A stretch of DNA of 64,000 nt from Vibrio genomosp. F10 str. ZF-129 (GCF_000287055.2 NZ_AJYQ02000117.1:1-64000), one strand, 5' to 3'; counted from the first letter of the stretch, positions 17,576-26,511 are shown. Made by a program: numbers and translations. The notes: generated from the sequence alone by a model not told the origin.

Positions 17576-18619
17576 GTGTCACACTCTTTATGCCCCCCTA
17601 CAGTTAAGGAATACCCTTTGGCGAGTTCTGAGCGGAATATAAAAGTCTGTACGATTAATCTATTTAACTACGTAGAACCGCCGAATGCGTTTTATGATTT
17701 TGCGAACATCTATACAAAAGAAGAATGGACAATTAAAACCCGCTGGTTAAGCCAAACCATCACAAAAATCGATGCAGATATCATCGGATTTCAAGAAGTA
17801 TTCAGTATTGATTCATTAAGAAAAACGATGCACTTGCTTGGCTACACCCATTTTGTCACCGTTGATACGCCAGAGGTTGAGCAAGATTACATATACTCAA
17901 ATCCTGTTGTGGCACTTGCATCACGACACCCAGTCAGCCAAACCCTCTCTATTAACGCCTCATCAGCTATTGCTCGTTCCCAAAGTAATTTTAAATTTAA
18001 TCGCACTCCAATTCATGCTGTCGTCGACATACCACAATTAGGTCCGATTGATGTTTATGTGGTCCATTTAAAATCTCAACGTCCGACCGAACTCGACACT
18101 CAACCTGACGAAGAGCGGCATGATGAACCATCGACTAGCGAACGTTGGTTACTCGAAAGTCAAGGTAAATGGCTGTCAACGGTTCAACGCGGTATGGAAG
18201 TCCACGTTCTTCATCACCATATGATTGAAACTAAAAAGCAAAATGAACGGCCATGCTTACTCATGGGGGATTTTAATCAATCACTGCAAAGTAACGAATT
18301 TCATTGCTTAACATCAAGACACCTCTTTCGTCTTAAAGAATCAGAAACGGCTCTATCGGCTTTCCACCTTCATAACAGCCAAGACCTGGTCCTTGAACAA
18401 ACAGAAATTACCTCAACACCCACCTACTATGTGGGGGCACAAGGAAAAGAACTGGACTATATTCTGCTGTCCAACGAATTCTCTGATTGCTCAGATCAAG
18501 CCCGTGGGATCGTCACCGACTACCAGGTCATCGACTCACATTTAGTCAACCCACGCTACGGTCATGACCACATCAGTACCGATCATGGGATCGTAACGGT
18601 AAATATTTCAATAATTTAA
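17576..18619 (+). CDS. Endonuclease/exonuclease/phosphatase (EEP) family protein
   Basis: A 347-residue protein with GTG start. All key EEP motifs are visible: VCTINLFNY (N-terminal Asn), GFQEVFS (metal-binding Glu), YVVHLKSQRP, LLMGDFNQS (catalytic Asp and Asn), LDYILLS and STDHGIVTV (terminal Asp-His). Family members cut phosphodiesters in DNA, RNA, sphingomyelin or inositol phosphates. No signal peptide is evident. Substrate unknown. It follows the GlxA-type regulator by 75 bases. Confidence 0.92.
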   Translation: MSHSLCPPTVKEYPLASSERNIKVCTINLFNYVEPPNAFYDFANIYTKEEWTIKTRWLSQTITKIDADIIGFQEVFSIDSLRKTMHLLGYTHFVTVDTPEVEQDYIYSNPVVALASRHPVSQTLSINASSAIARSQSNFKFNRTPIHAVVDIPQLGPIDVYVVHLKSQRPTELDTQPDEERHDEPSTSERWLLESQGKWLSTVQRGMEVHVLHHHMIETKKQNERPCLLMGDFNQSLQSNEFHCLTSRHLFRLKESETALSAFHLHNSQDLVLEQTEITSTPTYYVGAQGKELDYILLSNEFSDCSDQARGIVTDYQVIDSHLVNPRYGHDHISTDHGIVTVNISII

Positions 18620-18685
18620 TTCAAAAAACACGCAGTTTGTGGTTTAAATATGGGAATAGCCACTGACCCAATGGAGCAACAGCAG

Positions 18686-19180
18686 ATGGAAATCAAAGTC
18701 AGACCCACTCGAGTCGAAGACGCGGCAGCGGTATGTCACGTTTATTCCCAATACCGATCTCAACGCGAAACCTTACAACTGCCCAACCCTTCTGTAGATA
18801 TGTGGGAAAACCGTTTACAGAACATCCCGACAGGCGTTTACTCCTTCGTGGCTGAAGTGGACGGAAAAGTGGTGGGTAATATTGGATTCGAACACGCTCA
18901 AAATCCCCGCCGATCGCACTGTGGCAGTTTTGGTTTAGGGGTTCATGATGAGTACCAAGGAAAAGGCATCGGCAGCAAGCTGATCGAAACAGTACTAGAT
19001 TTAGCAGATAACTGGCTACAAATAAAGCGGGTTCACATCGAGGTTAACGTCGATAATCACAACGCTATAGCCTGTTATAAAAAGTTCGGGTTCAAAATAG
19101 AAGGCGAAGCCGAAAACTCGGCCTTTAGGGACGGACACTACGTAAACACTTACTACATGGCAAGAGTGAAAGCCGATTAA
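18686..19180 (+). CDS. GNAT N-acetyltransferase, YhhY/AaaT-like
   Basis: A GNAT protein of 164 residues. The start at 18686 is chosen because GGAG lies about 9 bases upstream and because it aligns with E. coli YhhY (L-amino acid N-acetyltransferase AaaT), which it resembles along its length: LQLPNPSVDMWENRL, RRSHCGSFGLGV, YQGKGIGSKLIE (acetyl-CoA loop), NWLQIKRVHIEVNVDNHNAI and YYMARVK at the end. An upstream in-frame ATG at 18650 would add 12 residues but lacks a ribosome-binding sequence. Predicted to acetylate amino acids or a related small amine. Confidence 0.9.
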   Translation: MEIKVRPTRVEDAAAVCHVYSQYRSQRETLQLPNPSVDMWENRLQNIPTGVYSFVAEVDGKVVGNIGFEHAQNPRRSHCGSFGLGVHDEYQGKGIGSKLIETVLDLADNWLQIKRVHIEVNVDNHNAIACYKKFGFKIEGEAENSAFRDGHYVNTYYMARVKAD

Positions 19181-19237
19181 GCTGGATTTTAGGGGGGTTG
19201 TTATTATTCGAGTATTCGTCTTGCTCGATAGCTAACC

Positions 19238-20209
19238 CTACGTATACTCAGTCAGTTGCTTTAATGCCCTTTCTTTCAAAGATTCAGTGTAGTGATTGAT
19301 CTTCCAATGCCCTGGGCTCCAACCTTTGACAAACCGTTGAAAGTCAGCCCAAGCAATTGGAAACAAAGGTCGCCAAGAGGCTTCTACAGACTCACAATCC
19401 AAATGGGGTTGATAGAGTGCCAGTGCCGCTCTCAAATAGAAAAAGTACTCATTGAGTACGTCTTTTTCAGCGTCATGACACGTTTTTGGCTCAATGGCAC
19501 TGCTCATAAACAATGCCACATCCTTCATCGCACACCCTTTCCCTACATATTGAAAATCAACGGCCGCCGCTTGGGTTCCGCAGACCGTGAAACAAAAATT
19601 CGCAAGCTTAGCATCACCGTGAACTAAGGTTTGATAAGGCGCAAGAGTTAAGATCCGATCGATTTTTTTAGCCGCTCGCTTAAGTGCTTCGTCTGCCAAT
19701 TTTTCTAATTCATCAGGACGAGTTTGCAAGTGCCAGTAGGTTCCCGATGGCCAAAGCCCTTCCCCTTCATGGCCAATATGTTTTGCGTGAAAATGAGCTA
19801 GCCATTTCAAACTCGCTGATATTTGAGCTTTCGTCGCGGCCTCACTCACCGTGGTAAACCCCACACTGGCGAGATCTTCCATCACTAACACATGTTTCAA
19901 ATCGTATTGTTCAATATGAATCGGGGTTGGAACGTAGCAGAGCTGATCGCATTTCACAGCGTACTGGCGATACCATTGCATTTCAACGAGATAAGAATGG
20001 AGCTTTCTTTGATGAGATAACTCCGTATTCCACCCTTTTGGGTGACAACTGGGCTTTGGGAGCTCGATGTGTTTAACGATGACACTCTTGTTGTCAGCAG
20101 ATAGCCTCACCAGCTCACCGTACCCACCCCAAAGAGGTTGAATGACGCTCACTTTAATGGGAGGGGTAATATCCAGTATCGCTGCTAATTGAGAGTAATC
20201 TGGCGTCAC
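19238..20209 (-). CDS. Aminoglycoside phosphotransferase/ecdysteroid-kinase-like protein
   Basis: A 323-residue protein kinase-fold small-molecule kinase. It has the catalytic loop LVHGDAKLANF (Asp and Asn of the Brenner motif) and the metal-binding AAVDFQYVG (DFG-like Asp). The C-terminal VKGWSPGHWK is also seen in APH/ecdysteroid kinase-like proteins. Start is GTG. It lies 12 bases after gltS on the same strand and so is probably co-transcribed with it. Substrate unknown; choline-, homoserine- or thiamine-kinase roles are possible but not supported. Confidence 0.88.
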   Translation of the reverse strand: MTPDYSQLAAILDITPPIKVSVIQPLWGGYGELVRLSADNKSVIVKHIELPKPSCHPKGWNTELSHQRKLHSYLVEMQWYRQYAVKCDQLCYVPTPIHIEQYDLKHVLVMEDLASVGFTTVSEAATKAQISASLKWLAHFHAKHIGHEGEGLWPSGTYWHLQTRPDELEKLADEALKRAAKKIDRILTLAPYQTLVHGDAKLANFCFTVCGTQAAAVDFQYVGKGCAMKDVALFMSSAIEPKTCHDAEKDVLNEYFFYLRAALALYQPHLDCESVEASWRPLFPIAWADFQRFVKGWSPGHWKINHYTESLKERALKQLTEYT

Positions 20210-20221
20210 AATATATCCATC

Positions 20222-21448
20222 TTATCCAATAAAGCTGATATAGCTTTGCAAAATAATCAGGTTAACAATATCAATAAAGAAAGCACCGACGATAGGCACC
20301 ACCATAAACGCCTGTGGCGATGGGCCAAACTTATTCACTAAAGAGCCCATGTTCATGACCGCGGTCGGTGTTGCCCCTAGACCAAAGCCACAATGTCCTC
20401 CAGCAATAACCGCAGCATCATAATTCGAACCCATTACTTTAAAGGTAATGAAGTAAGAAAATAATCCGAGAACCACCGATTGAACGGCCAAAATAGTGAG
20501 GAAGGGAATCGCTAAGTCGAAGATGTTCCACAGTTTCAAACTCATCAATGCCATTGCCAAGAATAGAGACAGTGAGACAGTACCCAAAATGTCGACCGTT
20601 TCAGAATCAACCTTATGTACTTTTGTCACTTCCAGTATATTCGTAATAAACACACCGATAAATAACGCATATACAAAGTCTGGAATCATCAGCCAGTCGA
20701 TGTTAAATGAACTGACCCATTGCTCCAAATACGTTGAACCAGTAACACAAATCAGCAGGATAAACAGAACTTCAATGACCTTTTTGGCGGTTACTTTGTC
20801 TTCTTCATATTCGTTATAGGTGACTAATTCAGGGAAGCGTTCATGGGTGTTGATACCACGACCATATTCAGATTCAAGGCCGTTTTTGGATATCAGCTTC
20901 TGTGCAACAGGGCTGCCTATAATACCACCAATGATCAAACCAAATGTGGCGGATGCCATCGCTATTTCAAGGGTATTGGCTAAGCCAAAACTATCGGAGA
21001 ACGTTTGTGACCAAGCCGCTCCAGTACCATGCCCGCCAGACAGTGTAATCGACCCTGCAATTAGGCCCATCAAAGGATCGAGCCCAAAGGTACTCGCGAG
21101 TGTCACACCAACGCCATTCTGAATGATGATATAGACAGACGCGACCGCTAAAAATAGAAAGACTTTCGCTCCACCTTTCATTAATTGGGTATAATTGGCC
21201 GCAAGCCCAACGGTACTAAAAAACATCAACATGAATGTATTTTGCAATGGCAAAGAAAAAGAAAGGCTAATACCTTTGAAGTGCATAATGGTGATACAAA
21301 TGGCGATGATCAACCCGCCGACAATAGGCTCTGGAATATTAAACCGTTTTAGAATGGGTAGCTTGGTGTTAACAAAGTGGCCTAAAAATAGGACGCTAAT
21401 TGCGATTAAGAAAGACTCTAGTGGCCCAACTGAAATTAAATGATTCAT
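20222..21448 (-). CDS. gltS: Sodium/glutamate symporter GltS
   Basis: A 408-residue membrane protein with two inverted halves of five helices each. Typical GltS signatures are present: GGLIIAI near the start, TLSGGHGTGAAWS in the first re-entrant loop and GGHCGFGLGATPTAVMNM in the second. It takes up glutamate with Na+. First gene of a probable two-gene operon with the kinase-like gene. Length matches E. coli GltS (401). Confidence 0.95.
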   Translation of the reverse strand: MNHLISVGPLESFLIAISVLFLGHFVNTKLPILKRFNIPEPIVGGLIIAICITIMHFKGISLSFSLPLQNTFMLMFFSTVGLAANYTQLMKGGAKVFLFLAVASVYIIIQNGVGVTLASTFGLDPLMGLIAGSITLSGGHGTGAAWSQTFSDSFGLANTLEIAMASATFGLIIGGIIGSPVAQKLISKNGLESEYGRGINTHERFPELVTYNEYEEDKVTAKKVIEVLFILLICVTGSTYLEQWVSSFNIDWLMIPDFVYALFIGVFITNILEVTKVHKVDSETVDILGTVSLSLFLAMALMSLKLWNIFDLAIPFLTILAVQSVVLGLFSYFITFKVMGSNYDAAVIAGGHCGFGLGATPTAVMNMGSLVNKFGPSPQAFMVVPIVGAFFIDIVNLIILQSYISFIG

Positions 21449-21762
21449 ATAACCTCTTCCGTTGTTTCACTCATCATCCTTAACGAGTAGGAGTTTCCGC
21501 GTTGTAAAAAGAATCACACCAACGCATCTCTCTATTTTAGATGAATTTTTCATACTGATTGCCATGATGAGCAACGCCATTTTACTGACCTGGCTGGCTG
21601 ATACGAGTATCAAAATCTTAGGTATTGATGCTCTCAGAATGAGAATATGGCGTGCATTATTAAACAGATCGCCCCTAATTGTCGAATTTAATGAAAAATC
21701 ACGGATGGATTATGCTGCACCTAACCTGACTATTGGAGGGGTACGGTTGCGGATCTGCGGGC
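21449..21762. other. Gene-free region between gltS and the qrr gene
   Basis: This 314-base stretch must carry the gltS promoter (minus strand). A rightward 107-codon reading frame at 21462-21785 runs through it and into the Qrr terminator; it has no family resemblance and no ribosome-binding sequence, so it is not called. Confidence 0.5.
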
Positions 21763-21868
21763 AAAAAAATGGCCAATCGCAATAGAGCGATTGGCCGATA
21801 TAATGTGTGAACAAGAAATTCACTAACAACGTCAGTTGGCTAGGTGACCCTCGGCTTAAGAAGAGTCA
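21763..21868 (-). ncRNA. qrr: Qrr quorum-regulatory small RNA
   Basis: A roughly 106-nt small RNA on the minus strand. It has the Vibrio Qrr core GGGTCACCTAGCCAACTGAC (21850 down to 21831) and its continuation GTTGTTAGTGAA (21830 down to 21819), preceded by a first stem (TGACTC...GGGTCA). It ends in a strong terminator: a 10-base stem GGCCAATCGC / GCGATTGGCC and seven T (21763-21796). The core pairs with luxR/hapR, aphA and luxO mRNAs in other vibrios, with Hfq. A sigma-54 promoter sits exactly 12/24 bases upstream of the inferred start at 21868 and a LuxO-type site about 100 bases upstream. Expected to be made at low cell density through phospho-LuxO. Which of the several Qrr copies this is cannot be told. 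Confidence 0.95.
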
Positions 21869-21879
21869 ATATTCATATA

Positions 21880-21895
21880 GCAGTTATCGTGCCAA
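21880..21895 (-). promoter_or_regulatory. Sigma-54 promoter of qrr
   Basis: Minus strand TTGGCACGATAACTGC. The invariant GG (21893-21892) and GC (21881-21880) are ten bases apart, as the -24/-12 RpoN consensus demands, and set the start at 21868, the first base of the Qrr 5' stem. Confidence 0.92.
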
Positions 21896-21967
21896 CTTTA
21901 AAAACCCATAAATTGAGCATATAGATCGCATAAACCTCACCTTTTTAGTGATATTCAAGATCTGATT

Positions 21968-21980
21968 TTGCATTTTGCAA
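21968..21980. promoter_or_regulatory. LuxO-type activator site upstream of qrr
   Basis: TTGCATTTTGCAA is an exact match to the dyad TTGCA-W3-TGCAA described for LuxO sites, centred about 106 bases upstream of the qrr start. A second, overlapping TTGCAAATGCAT (21975-21986) and a degenerate copy at 21998-22010 (CGGCAAAATGCTA) may be further sites. Confidence 0.8.
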
Positions 21981-22148
21981 ATGCATTATGCACAAAACGG
22001 CAAAATGCTACTCTACTGGTTTCTTATTAATAAAAGACATAGTATTACCAATTTCTTGTCGCGTAATCTTAAACTCACCACTGATTTTCATACTTCTTTC
22101 GCGCAAGAGTTTGTATACTGCGTGCATCATTTATCACACGTTGTAACA

Positions 22149-23069
22149 ATGAACTATTTCACTACATTTTTGAAAGGTATGGCAATGGGTGCCGCAGATG
22201 TCGTTCCGGGCATCTCTGGCGGCACGATCGCATTCATCACTGGTATCTACGACACACTTCTAGAAAGTATTCGCCGAATTAATCCGTCCGCATTAACTCT
22301 GTGGAAAAAAGAAGGGTTCTCTGCTGCGTTTTCTCATATTAATGGGCTCTTTCTGATCGCATTATTTAGCGGAGTTCTTACCAGTATTGCCACATTGGCA
22401 AAATTGATATCTTGGCTATTGATTGAACACCCAATCCCTCTTTGGTCGTTCTTTTTTGGCTTAATCTTGATTTCAATAGTGCATATCGGAAAACAGATAG
22501 AGCAACGTTCTCTTTCTCGACTGGCGTTTTTCTTGTTGGGTATCGCAGCGGCCTACAGCATTACCGTGCTTCATCCTCTTGAACTTGAAGTCACCAATGT
22601 CAATATACTACTCGCGGGTGCTATCGCGATTTGTGCAATGATTTTACCCGGCATTTCAGGCAGCTTCATTCTCTTACTGATCGGTATGTACTCACCGGTT
22701 CTAACTGCCGTGAAATCATTTCAGGTTGATGTATTAGTCTTGTTTCTCAGCGGCTGTGTTATTGGGTTGCTCTGCTTTTCTCACCTTCTCTCTCGCTTAT
22801 TACATTCATTCAGAGATCTTACCTTGATTTTCTTAACAGGGTTAATGGTGGGTACTTTGCCAAAAATTTGGCCTTGGAAGCAAACGCTATCATGGCGCAC
22901 TAACTCAAGTGGTGAAAGTGTTCCTTTAGTTGAGCAAAACTTGTCCCCATTTCAGTATGAGACGATCACCTCAGAGCCGTCTCAACTATTGCTAGCCGTT
23001 GTGATGATGTTTTGTGCAATGGGTCTAGTACTCGGACTAGAAAAATTTGCTGAAAGCCATGATGTTTAA
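22149..23069 (+). CDS. popT: DUF368 membrane protein, polyprenyl-phosphate translocase PopT
   Basis: A 306-residue inner membrane protein with about eight to nine helices. The DUF368 signature occurs twice: GMAMGAADVVPGISGGTIAF near the start and AMILPGISGSFILLLIGMY in the middle. DUF368 proteins (PopT in Vibrio cholerae) return undecaprenyl phosphate, the carrier for cell-wall and O-antigen synthesis, to the inner face of the membrane. The start at ATG 22149 (MNYFTTFLKG) is chosen because it begins the conserved domain; an open frame continues up to 21975 but would run through the LuxO sites. The gene is divergent from qrr and shares its upstream region. Confidence 0.9.
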   Translation: MNYFTTFLKGMAMGAADVVPGISGGTIAFITGIYDTLLESIRRINPSALTLWKKEGFSAAFSHINGLFLIALFSGVLTSIATLAKLISWLLIEHPIPLWSFFFGLILISIVHIGKQIEQRSLSRLAFFLLGIAAAYSITVLHPLELEVTNVNILLAGAIAICAMILPGISGSFILLLIGMYSPVLTAVKSFQVDVLVLFLSGCVIGLLCFSHLLSRLLHSFRDLTLIFLTGLMVGTLPKIWPWKQTLSWRTNSSGESVPLVEQNLSPFQYETITSEPSQLLLAVVMMFCAMGLVLGLEKFAESHDV

Positions 23070-23166
23070 ATGCTAGTAGGACCTTGTTCAATTTTTGTCT
23101 CTATTTACCCATTAGAGACACAAAATAGAAATAACGGACAGTCCATCCTTTAGCATCAGTGACGTC

Positions 23167-23197
23167 TCGTGTCGGAGCCCTCAATGTTCCGACACGA
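23167..23197 (+). other. Ten-base stem-loop between popT and the copper group
   Basis: TCGTGTCGGA / TCCGACACGA with an 11-base loop. The nearest T run is 12 bases further, so terminator function is doubtful. A second hairpin (TGTCTCT / AGAGACA) lies just upstream near 23095-23122. Confidence 0.45.
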
Positions 23198-23287
23198 CTG
23201 TTAGCACATTTTTATAATTGTCTTAAAATACATATCGCTAAGCATGTTAGTATTCCATTTTCATAACGTATTGAAATGGATATACCC

Positions 23288-23716
23288 ATGCATCCTGCAC
23301 TAAAAGTTGCAGCTGTTATTGCAGCGCTTGTGATTGGTTTTTTTGCCAATGACCTTCGCCAACTGGCCTCATCTTCAACATCGACATCTTCTATCGATGA
23401 TTACTGCTTTATTTCGACAGAGCCTTGCCTTCAAGACGGTGTCACCATGAGCCTCGATACTGACACAGTGCAACCACTGGTACCAACAACGTTCACCGTA
23501 AAATGGAGCAACCCTCAAACCAAGACTTTAGTCCTAGATTTAGAAGGATTAGAAATGGATATGGGCACGGTAAAATACGTACTTAACGCAAACGAGGAGA
23601 ATCTTTTCCAAGTTGATATTCTTTTACCCGTTTGTACCACTGAAAAAATGACGTGGGTTGGAAGTTTAACCGATGGCGATCACTCTGTATCGCCCGCTTT
23701 AAGGATGGAACGATGA
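23288..23716 (+). CDS. Membrane-anchored periplasmic protein of unknown function, linked to Sco
   Basis: About 142 residues. One N-terminal hydrophobic anchor (about residues 3-22) is followed by a periplasmic domain with immunoglobulin-like beta pattern (PLVPTTFTVKWSNPQTKTLVLDLEGLEMDMGTV) and cysteines at YCF, PCL and PVC that may form a disulfide or bind copper. The motif GLEMDMG is methionine-rich. ATG at 23288 has GGATAT eight bases upstream; the earlier ATG (23276) lacks a ribosome-binding sequence. Its stop overlaps the Sco start (ATGA), so it probably works in copper delivery or cytochrome oxidase assembly. Confidence 0.8.
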   Translation: MHPALKVAAVIAALVIGFFANDLRQLASSSTSTSSIDDYCFISTEPCLQDGVTMSLDTDTVQPLVPTTFTVKWSNPQTKTLVLDLEGLEMDMGTVKYVLNANEENLFQVDILLPVCTTEKMTWVGSLTDGDHSVSPALRMER

Positions 23717-24357
23717 GTAAAAATTGGTCATTAATACTGGTCGTGGCTTTTGTGTTTGGCCTGTCGGTCAATACCTACCTGACAAAACAAGCTGAATCAG
23801 ATGCTCAAAAGGCCATGGATTCTACAACAGCCAAAACGGAACAAACAAAGAGCCACCCCGAACCGGTTATCTTTCATGGTAAAGACAAACAAGCCATTGA
23901 TTTGTTTGATACCACCGATACCCGAACACGAATCATTTACTTTGGCTTTACCCGCTGCCCTGATGTGTGTCCAACGTCACTCGCCATGCTTGCCGGGGCC
24001 ATCAACGAATTAGATGAAGCATCAAAAGAGAGCATTCGGCCCGTATTCATATCACTCGATCCTGAAAGAGATTTTGCTGAATCCGCACATCAATATGCAC
24101 AGTATTTTCATCCCATGATCGAAGGATTATCTGCCCCGCTCGCGACCACTACAGAGCTAGCACATCACTATGGCGTTATTTTCAGAAAAACGGAGCTTGA
24201 AGGGTCAGAGCTTGAATACACGATTGACCACAGCTCTTACTTCTATTTCACGTCACCTGATGGGACCTTATTGACCAAAGTTCCACACACGCTCTCTCCA
24301 GCTCCCTTAGTGGACGCAATCACGAGAATTCATATGGATAAAAGCCATACGAAATAG
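23713..24357 (+). CDS. SCO1/SenC family copper-binding thioredoxin-fold protein
   Basis: A 214-residue membrane-anchored protein. An N-terminal helix (about 5-22) is followed by a thioredoxin-like domain with the copper ligands CPDVCPT (two cysteines) and the distal histidine in IDHSSYFYF. Sco proteins insert copper into the CuA centre of cytochrome c oxidase or reduce its cysteines. ATG at 23713 overlaps the previous stop; the longer frame upstream is not used. Together with the upstream gene and the downstream PCuAC gene it forms a copper assembly group. The gene's last 16 bases (AAGCCATACGAAATAG) are copied downstream as a degenerate tandem repeat. Confidence 0.93.
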   Translation: MSKNWSLILVVAFVFGLSVNTYLTKQAESDAQKAMDSTTAKTEQTKSHPEPVIFHGKDKQAIDLFDTTDTRTRIIYFGFTRCPDVCPTSLAMLAGAINELDEASKESIRPVFISLDPERDFAESAHQYAQYFHPMIEGLSAPLATTTELAHHYGVIFRKTELEGSELEYTIDHSSYFYFTSPDGTLLTKVPHTLSPAPLVDAITRIHMDKSHTK

Positions 24358-24448
24358 AAGCCATACTCAATAAAAATAAAGTTCAATAGAAGCAGGCTCC
24401 AATGCAAACCGAGCCCAATAGAAACCAAAACAAATAAAAGAAACATAA
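24353..24448 (+). repeat. Degenerate 16-bp tandem repeat, six units, from the sco stop codon
   Basis: Six 16-base units of the type AATAGAAGC followed by a variable CCATACTC part. Five of six units hold TAG or TAA at bases 3-5, the place of the real stop in unit one. The first copy, AAGCCATACTCAATAA, mirrors the last 16 coding bases of sco. Confidence 0.7.
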
Positions 24449-24461
24449 AAGGAAAACGCCC

Positions 24462-24947
24462 ATGAAACTGAATGCTCTTCTTCTTTGCACTCTTATCCTA
24501 AGCCCGATCGGTTATGCATCAGCAGAGAAAGTGTCGCCAGAAAAGGCAGCAGATAGTGCACATATGGATGTGATGGTACATCACGCCTACGCAAGAGCGA
24601 CACCTCCTAACGCAGTCAACAGCGCTGTTTTTACACAGTTGATGAATAAAGGAAATACAGACCGTATATTAGTGAGTGCATCAACCAACGTGGCAGGGAA
24701 AGTTGAATTGCATGATGTCATTACTGAAGGCGATATGATGAAGATGCGTCAAATTGACGAGATCAAGATACCGGCAAATGATCACGTTGAGCTTAAACCG
24801 GGTAGCTTGCACATCATGTTATTAGACCTAAAAGCGCCATTGATTGAAGGTGAAGCTATTGAGGTTAACCTGACATTTAAAAATGGTGAGCAACAGGTGT
24901 TTACAGCCCCTGTTAAAAAAGTCATGAGTGGCATGAAACACCACTGA
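24462..24947 (+). CDS. Periplasmic copper chaperone PCu(A)C
   Basis: A 161-residue secreted protein with a signal peptide (about 1-21, ending YASA) and the PCuAC/DUF461 domain. The copper ligands of the H-(M)-x10-M-x21-H-x-M pattern are visible as HDVITEGDMMKMR and LHIMLLDLKAPL. It should hand Cu(I) to the CuA site of cytochrome c oxidase, working with the Sco protein just upstream. AAAAGGAAA precedes the ATG and a strong terminator follows. Confidence 0.93.
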   Translation: MKLNALLLCTLILSPIGYASAEKVSPEKAADSAHMDVMVHHAYARATPPNAVNSAVFTQLMNKGNTDRILVSASTNVAGKVELHDVITEGDMMKMRQIDEIKIPANDHVELKPGSLHIMLLDLKAPLIEGEAIEVNLTFKNGEQQVFTAPVKKVMSGMKHH

Positions 24948-24974
24948 TCCTACTTTATACAACTCTATCTCCTA

Positions 24975-25000
24975 GGGAAGCAGAAATGCTTCCCTTTTTT
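24975..25000 (+). terminator. Rho-independent terminator after the PCuAC gene
   Basis: Eight-base stem GGGAAGCA / TGCTTCCC, 4-base loop GAAA, then six T. A textbook terminator closing the copper operon. Confidence 0.93.
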
Positions 25001-25238
25001 ACCTCTTCTATAAATGCCAACCCAACCCCGCGCTAAAATTGATAATCACCAATAATAATTAAAACCACAAAATCAACCATAATCAGCATTAAATTTTACA
25101 CTGTTAGCAAAAATGCAATTTTTAACACCAAATTAAATTTATTTATAGACATGAAATTGTGCCTCTATATCATATCGCCGTTCAAATGGATGAACTTAAT
25201 TATTACAATCCAAACACTCGCACATCACAGGAATGACC

Positions 25239-26456
25239 ATGCCAAACAGCAACATTTTTGCCCGTTTTACCAGCGGAAATCTGGTTTTACAAATCCTAGC
25301 CGGAATTATTCTCGGCGTTCTTCTCGCGACAATATCGCCCGAAAGTGCCATTAGCGCCGGACTCTTAGGCAGTCTGTTTGTTGGTGCTCTGAAAGCTGTT
25401 GCCCCTATTTTAGTCTTCATTTTAGTCGCAGCTTCAATTGCCAACCAAAAGAAAAATCAACATACACACATGCGTCCAATCATCGGTCTGTATTTGATTG
25501 GTACATTAACCGCATCATTAACAGCGGTTGTACTCAGCTTCATGTTCCCAACAACGTTGACACTGGTTGCCGGTGCAGAAGGCGCTACGCCTCCACAGGG
25601 AATTACTGAGGTTCTCAACACTTTGCTATTCAAAGTCGTGGACAACCCAGTTAACGCGCTAATGAACGCGAATTACATTGGCATTCTAGCTTGGGCAATT
25701 GGCTTAGGGCTTGCGCTTCATCATGCTTCAGCGACGACTAAAGCTGTGTTTGAAGATCTCAGTCATGGCGTCTCTCAGATTGTTCGCTTCATCATCAGGC
25801 TTGCGCCATTTGGTATCTTTGGTTTGGTATCGGCTACCTTTGCAACAACGGGCTTTGAAGCTCTAGCTGGCTATGCACAGCTCGTGTTTGTATTGCTAAG
25901 CGCCATGACTTTCATCGCATTGGTTGTAAACCCAATCATTGTTTTTTTAAAAACGAAAGAAAACCCTTACCCATTGGTTCTTCAATGTCTTAGAGAAAGT
26001 GGCGTTACCGCGTTCTTTACTCGTTCAAGTGCTGCCAATATCCCTGTCAACATGGCACTTTGTGAAAAACTAAAATTAGATGAAGACACCTATTCTGTCT
26101 CTATTCCACTGGGTGCGACTATCAACATGGCAGGTGCGGCCATCACCATTACCGTACTTACCCTTGCAGCCGTTCATACTGTGGGTATTGAAATTGATCT
26201 CATGACTGCGCTACTACTGAGTGTCGTTGCTGCGGTATCAGCTTGTGGTGCTTCAGGCGTCGCTGGTGGTTCACTGCTATTAATTCCATTAGCATGTGGA
26301 CTATTTGGTATCCCTAACGACGTCGCGATGCAAGTCGTTGCTGTGGGCTTTATCATCGGTGTGATCCAGGATTCAGCAGAAACAGCACTGAACAGTTCAA
26401 CTGACGTTGTCTTTACTGCCGCGGTATGCAAAGCAGAACAAAAGCGCGGACAATAA
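25239..26456 (+). CDS. sstT: Serine/threonine:Na+ symporter SstT
   Basis: A 405-residue dicarboxylate/amino acid:cation symporter (DAACS) family protein. It shows the SstT pattern, including the N-terminal [18 protein letters not shown], the [16 protein letters not shown] loop, [16 protein letters not shown], and [16 protein letters not shown] near the end. Takes up serine and threonine with Na+. ATG at 25239 has AGGA six bases upstream; the ATG at 25233 is too close to that sequence. Length matches E. coli SstT (414). Confidence 0.94.
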   Translation: MPNSNIFARFTSGNLVLQILAGIILGVLLATISPESAISAGLLGSLFVGALKAVAPILVFILVAASIANQKKNQHTHMRPIIGLYLIGTLTASLTAVVLSFMFPTTLTLVAGAEGATPPQGITEVLNTLLFKVVDNPVNALMNANYIGILAWAIGLGLALHHASATTKAVFEDLSHGVSQIVRFIIRLAPFGIFGLVSATFATTGFEALAGYAQLVFVLLSAMTFIALVVNPIIVFLKTKENPYPLVLQCLRESGVTAFFTRSSAANIPVNMALCEKLKLDEDTYSVSIPLGATINMAGAAITITVLTLAAVHTVGIEIDLMTALLLSVVAAVSACGASGVAGGSLLLIPLACGLFGIPNDVAMQVVAVGFIIGVIQDSAETALNSSTDVVFTAAVCKAEQKRGQ

Positions 26457-26511
26457 TCTCACTAAATTGAGATAACCCCCTTTACTCAGCGAGTAACAAT
26501 CCTTTACTAAC

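Noticed and set aside
21462..21785. 107-codon rightward frame upstream of gltS
   Set aside because: No ribosome-binding sequence, no protein-like pattern, and its 3' end is the Qrr terminator in reverse.
21975..22148. N-terminal extension of popT by 58 codons
   Set aside because: The added residues are not membrane-like, and the stretch holds the LuxO sites; the DUF368 domain starts at the internal ATG 22149.
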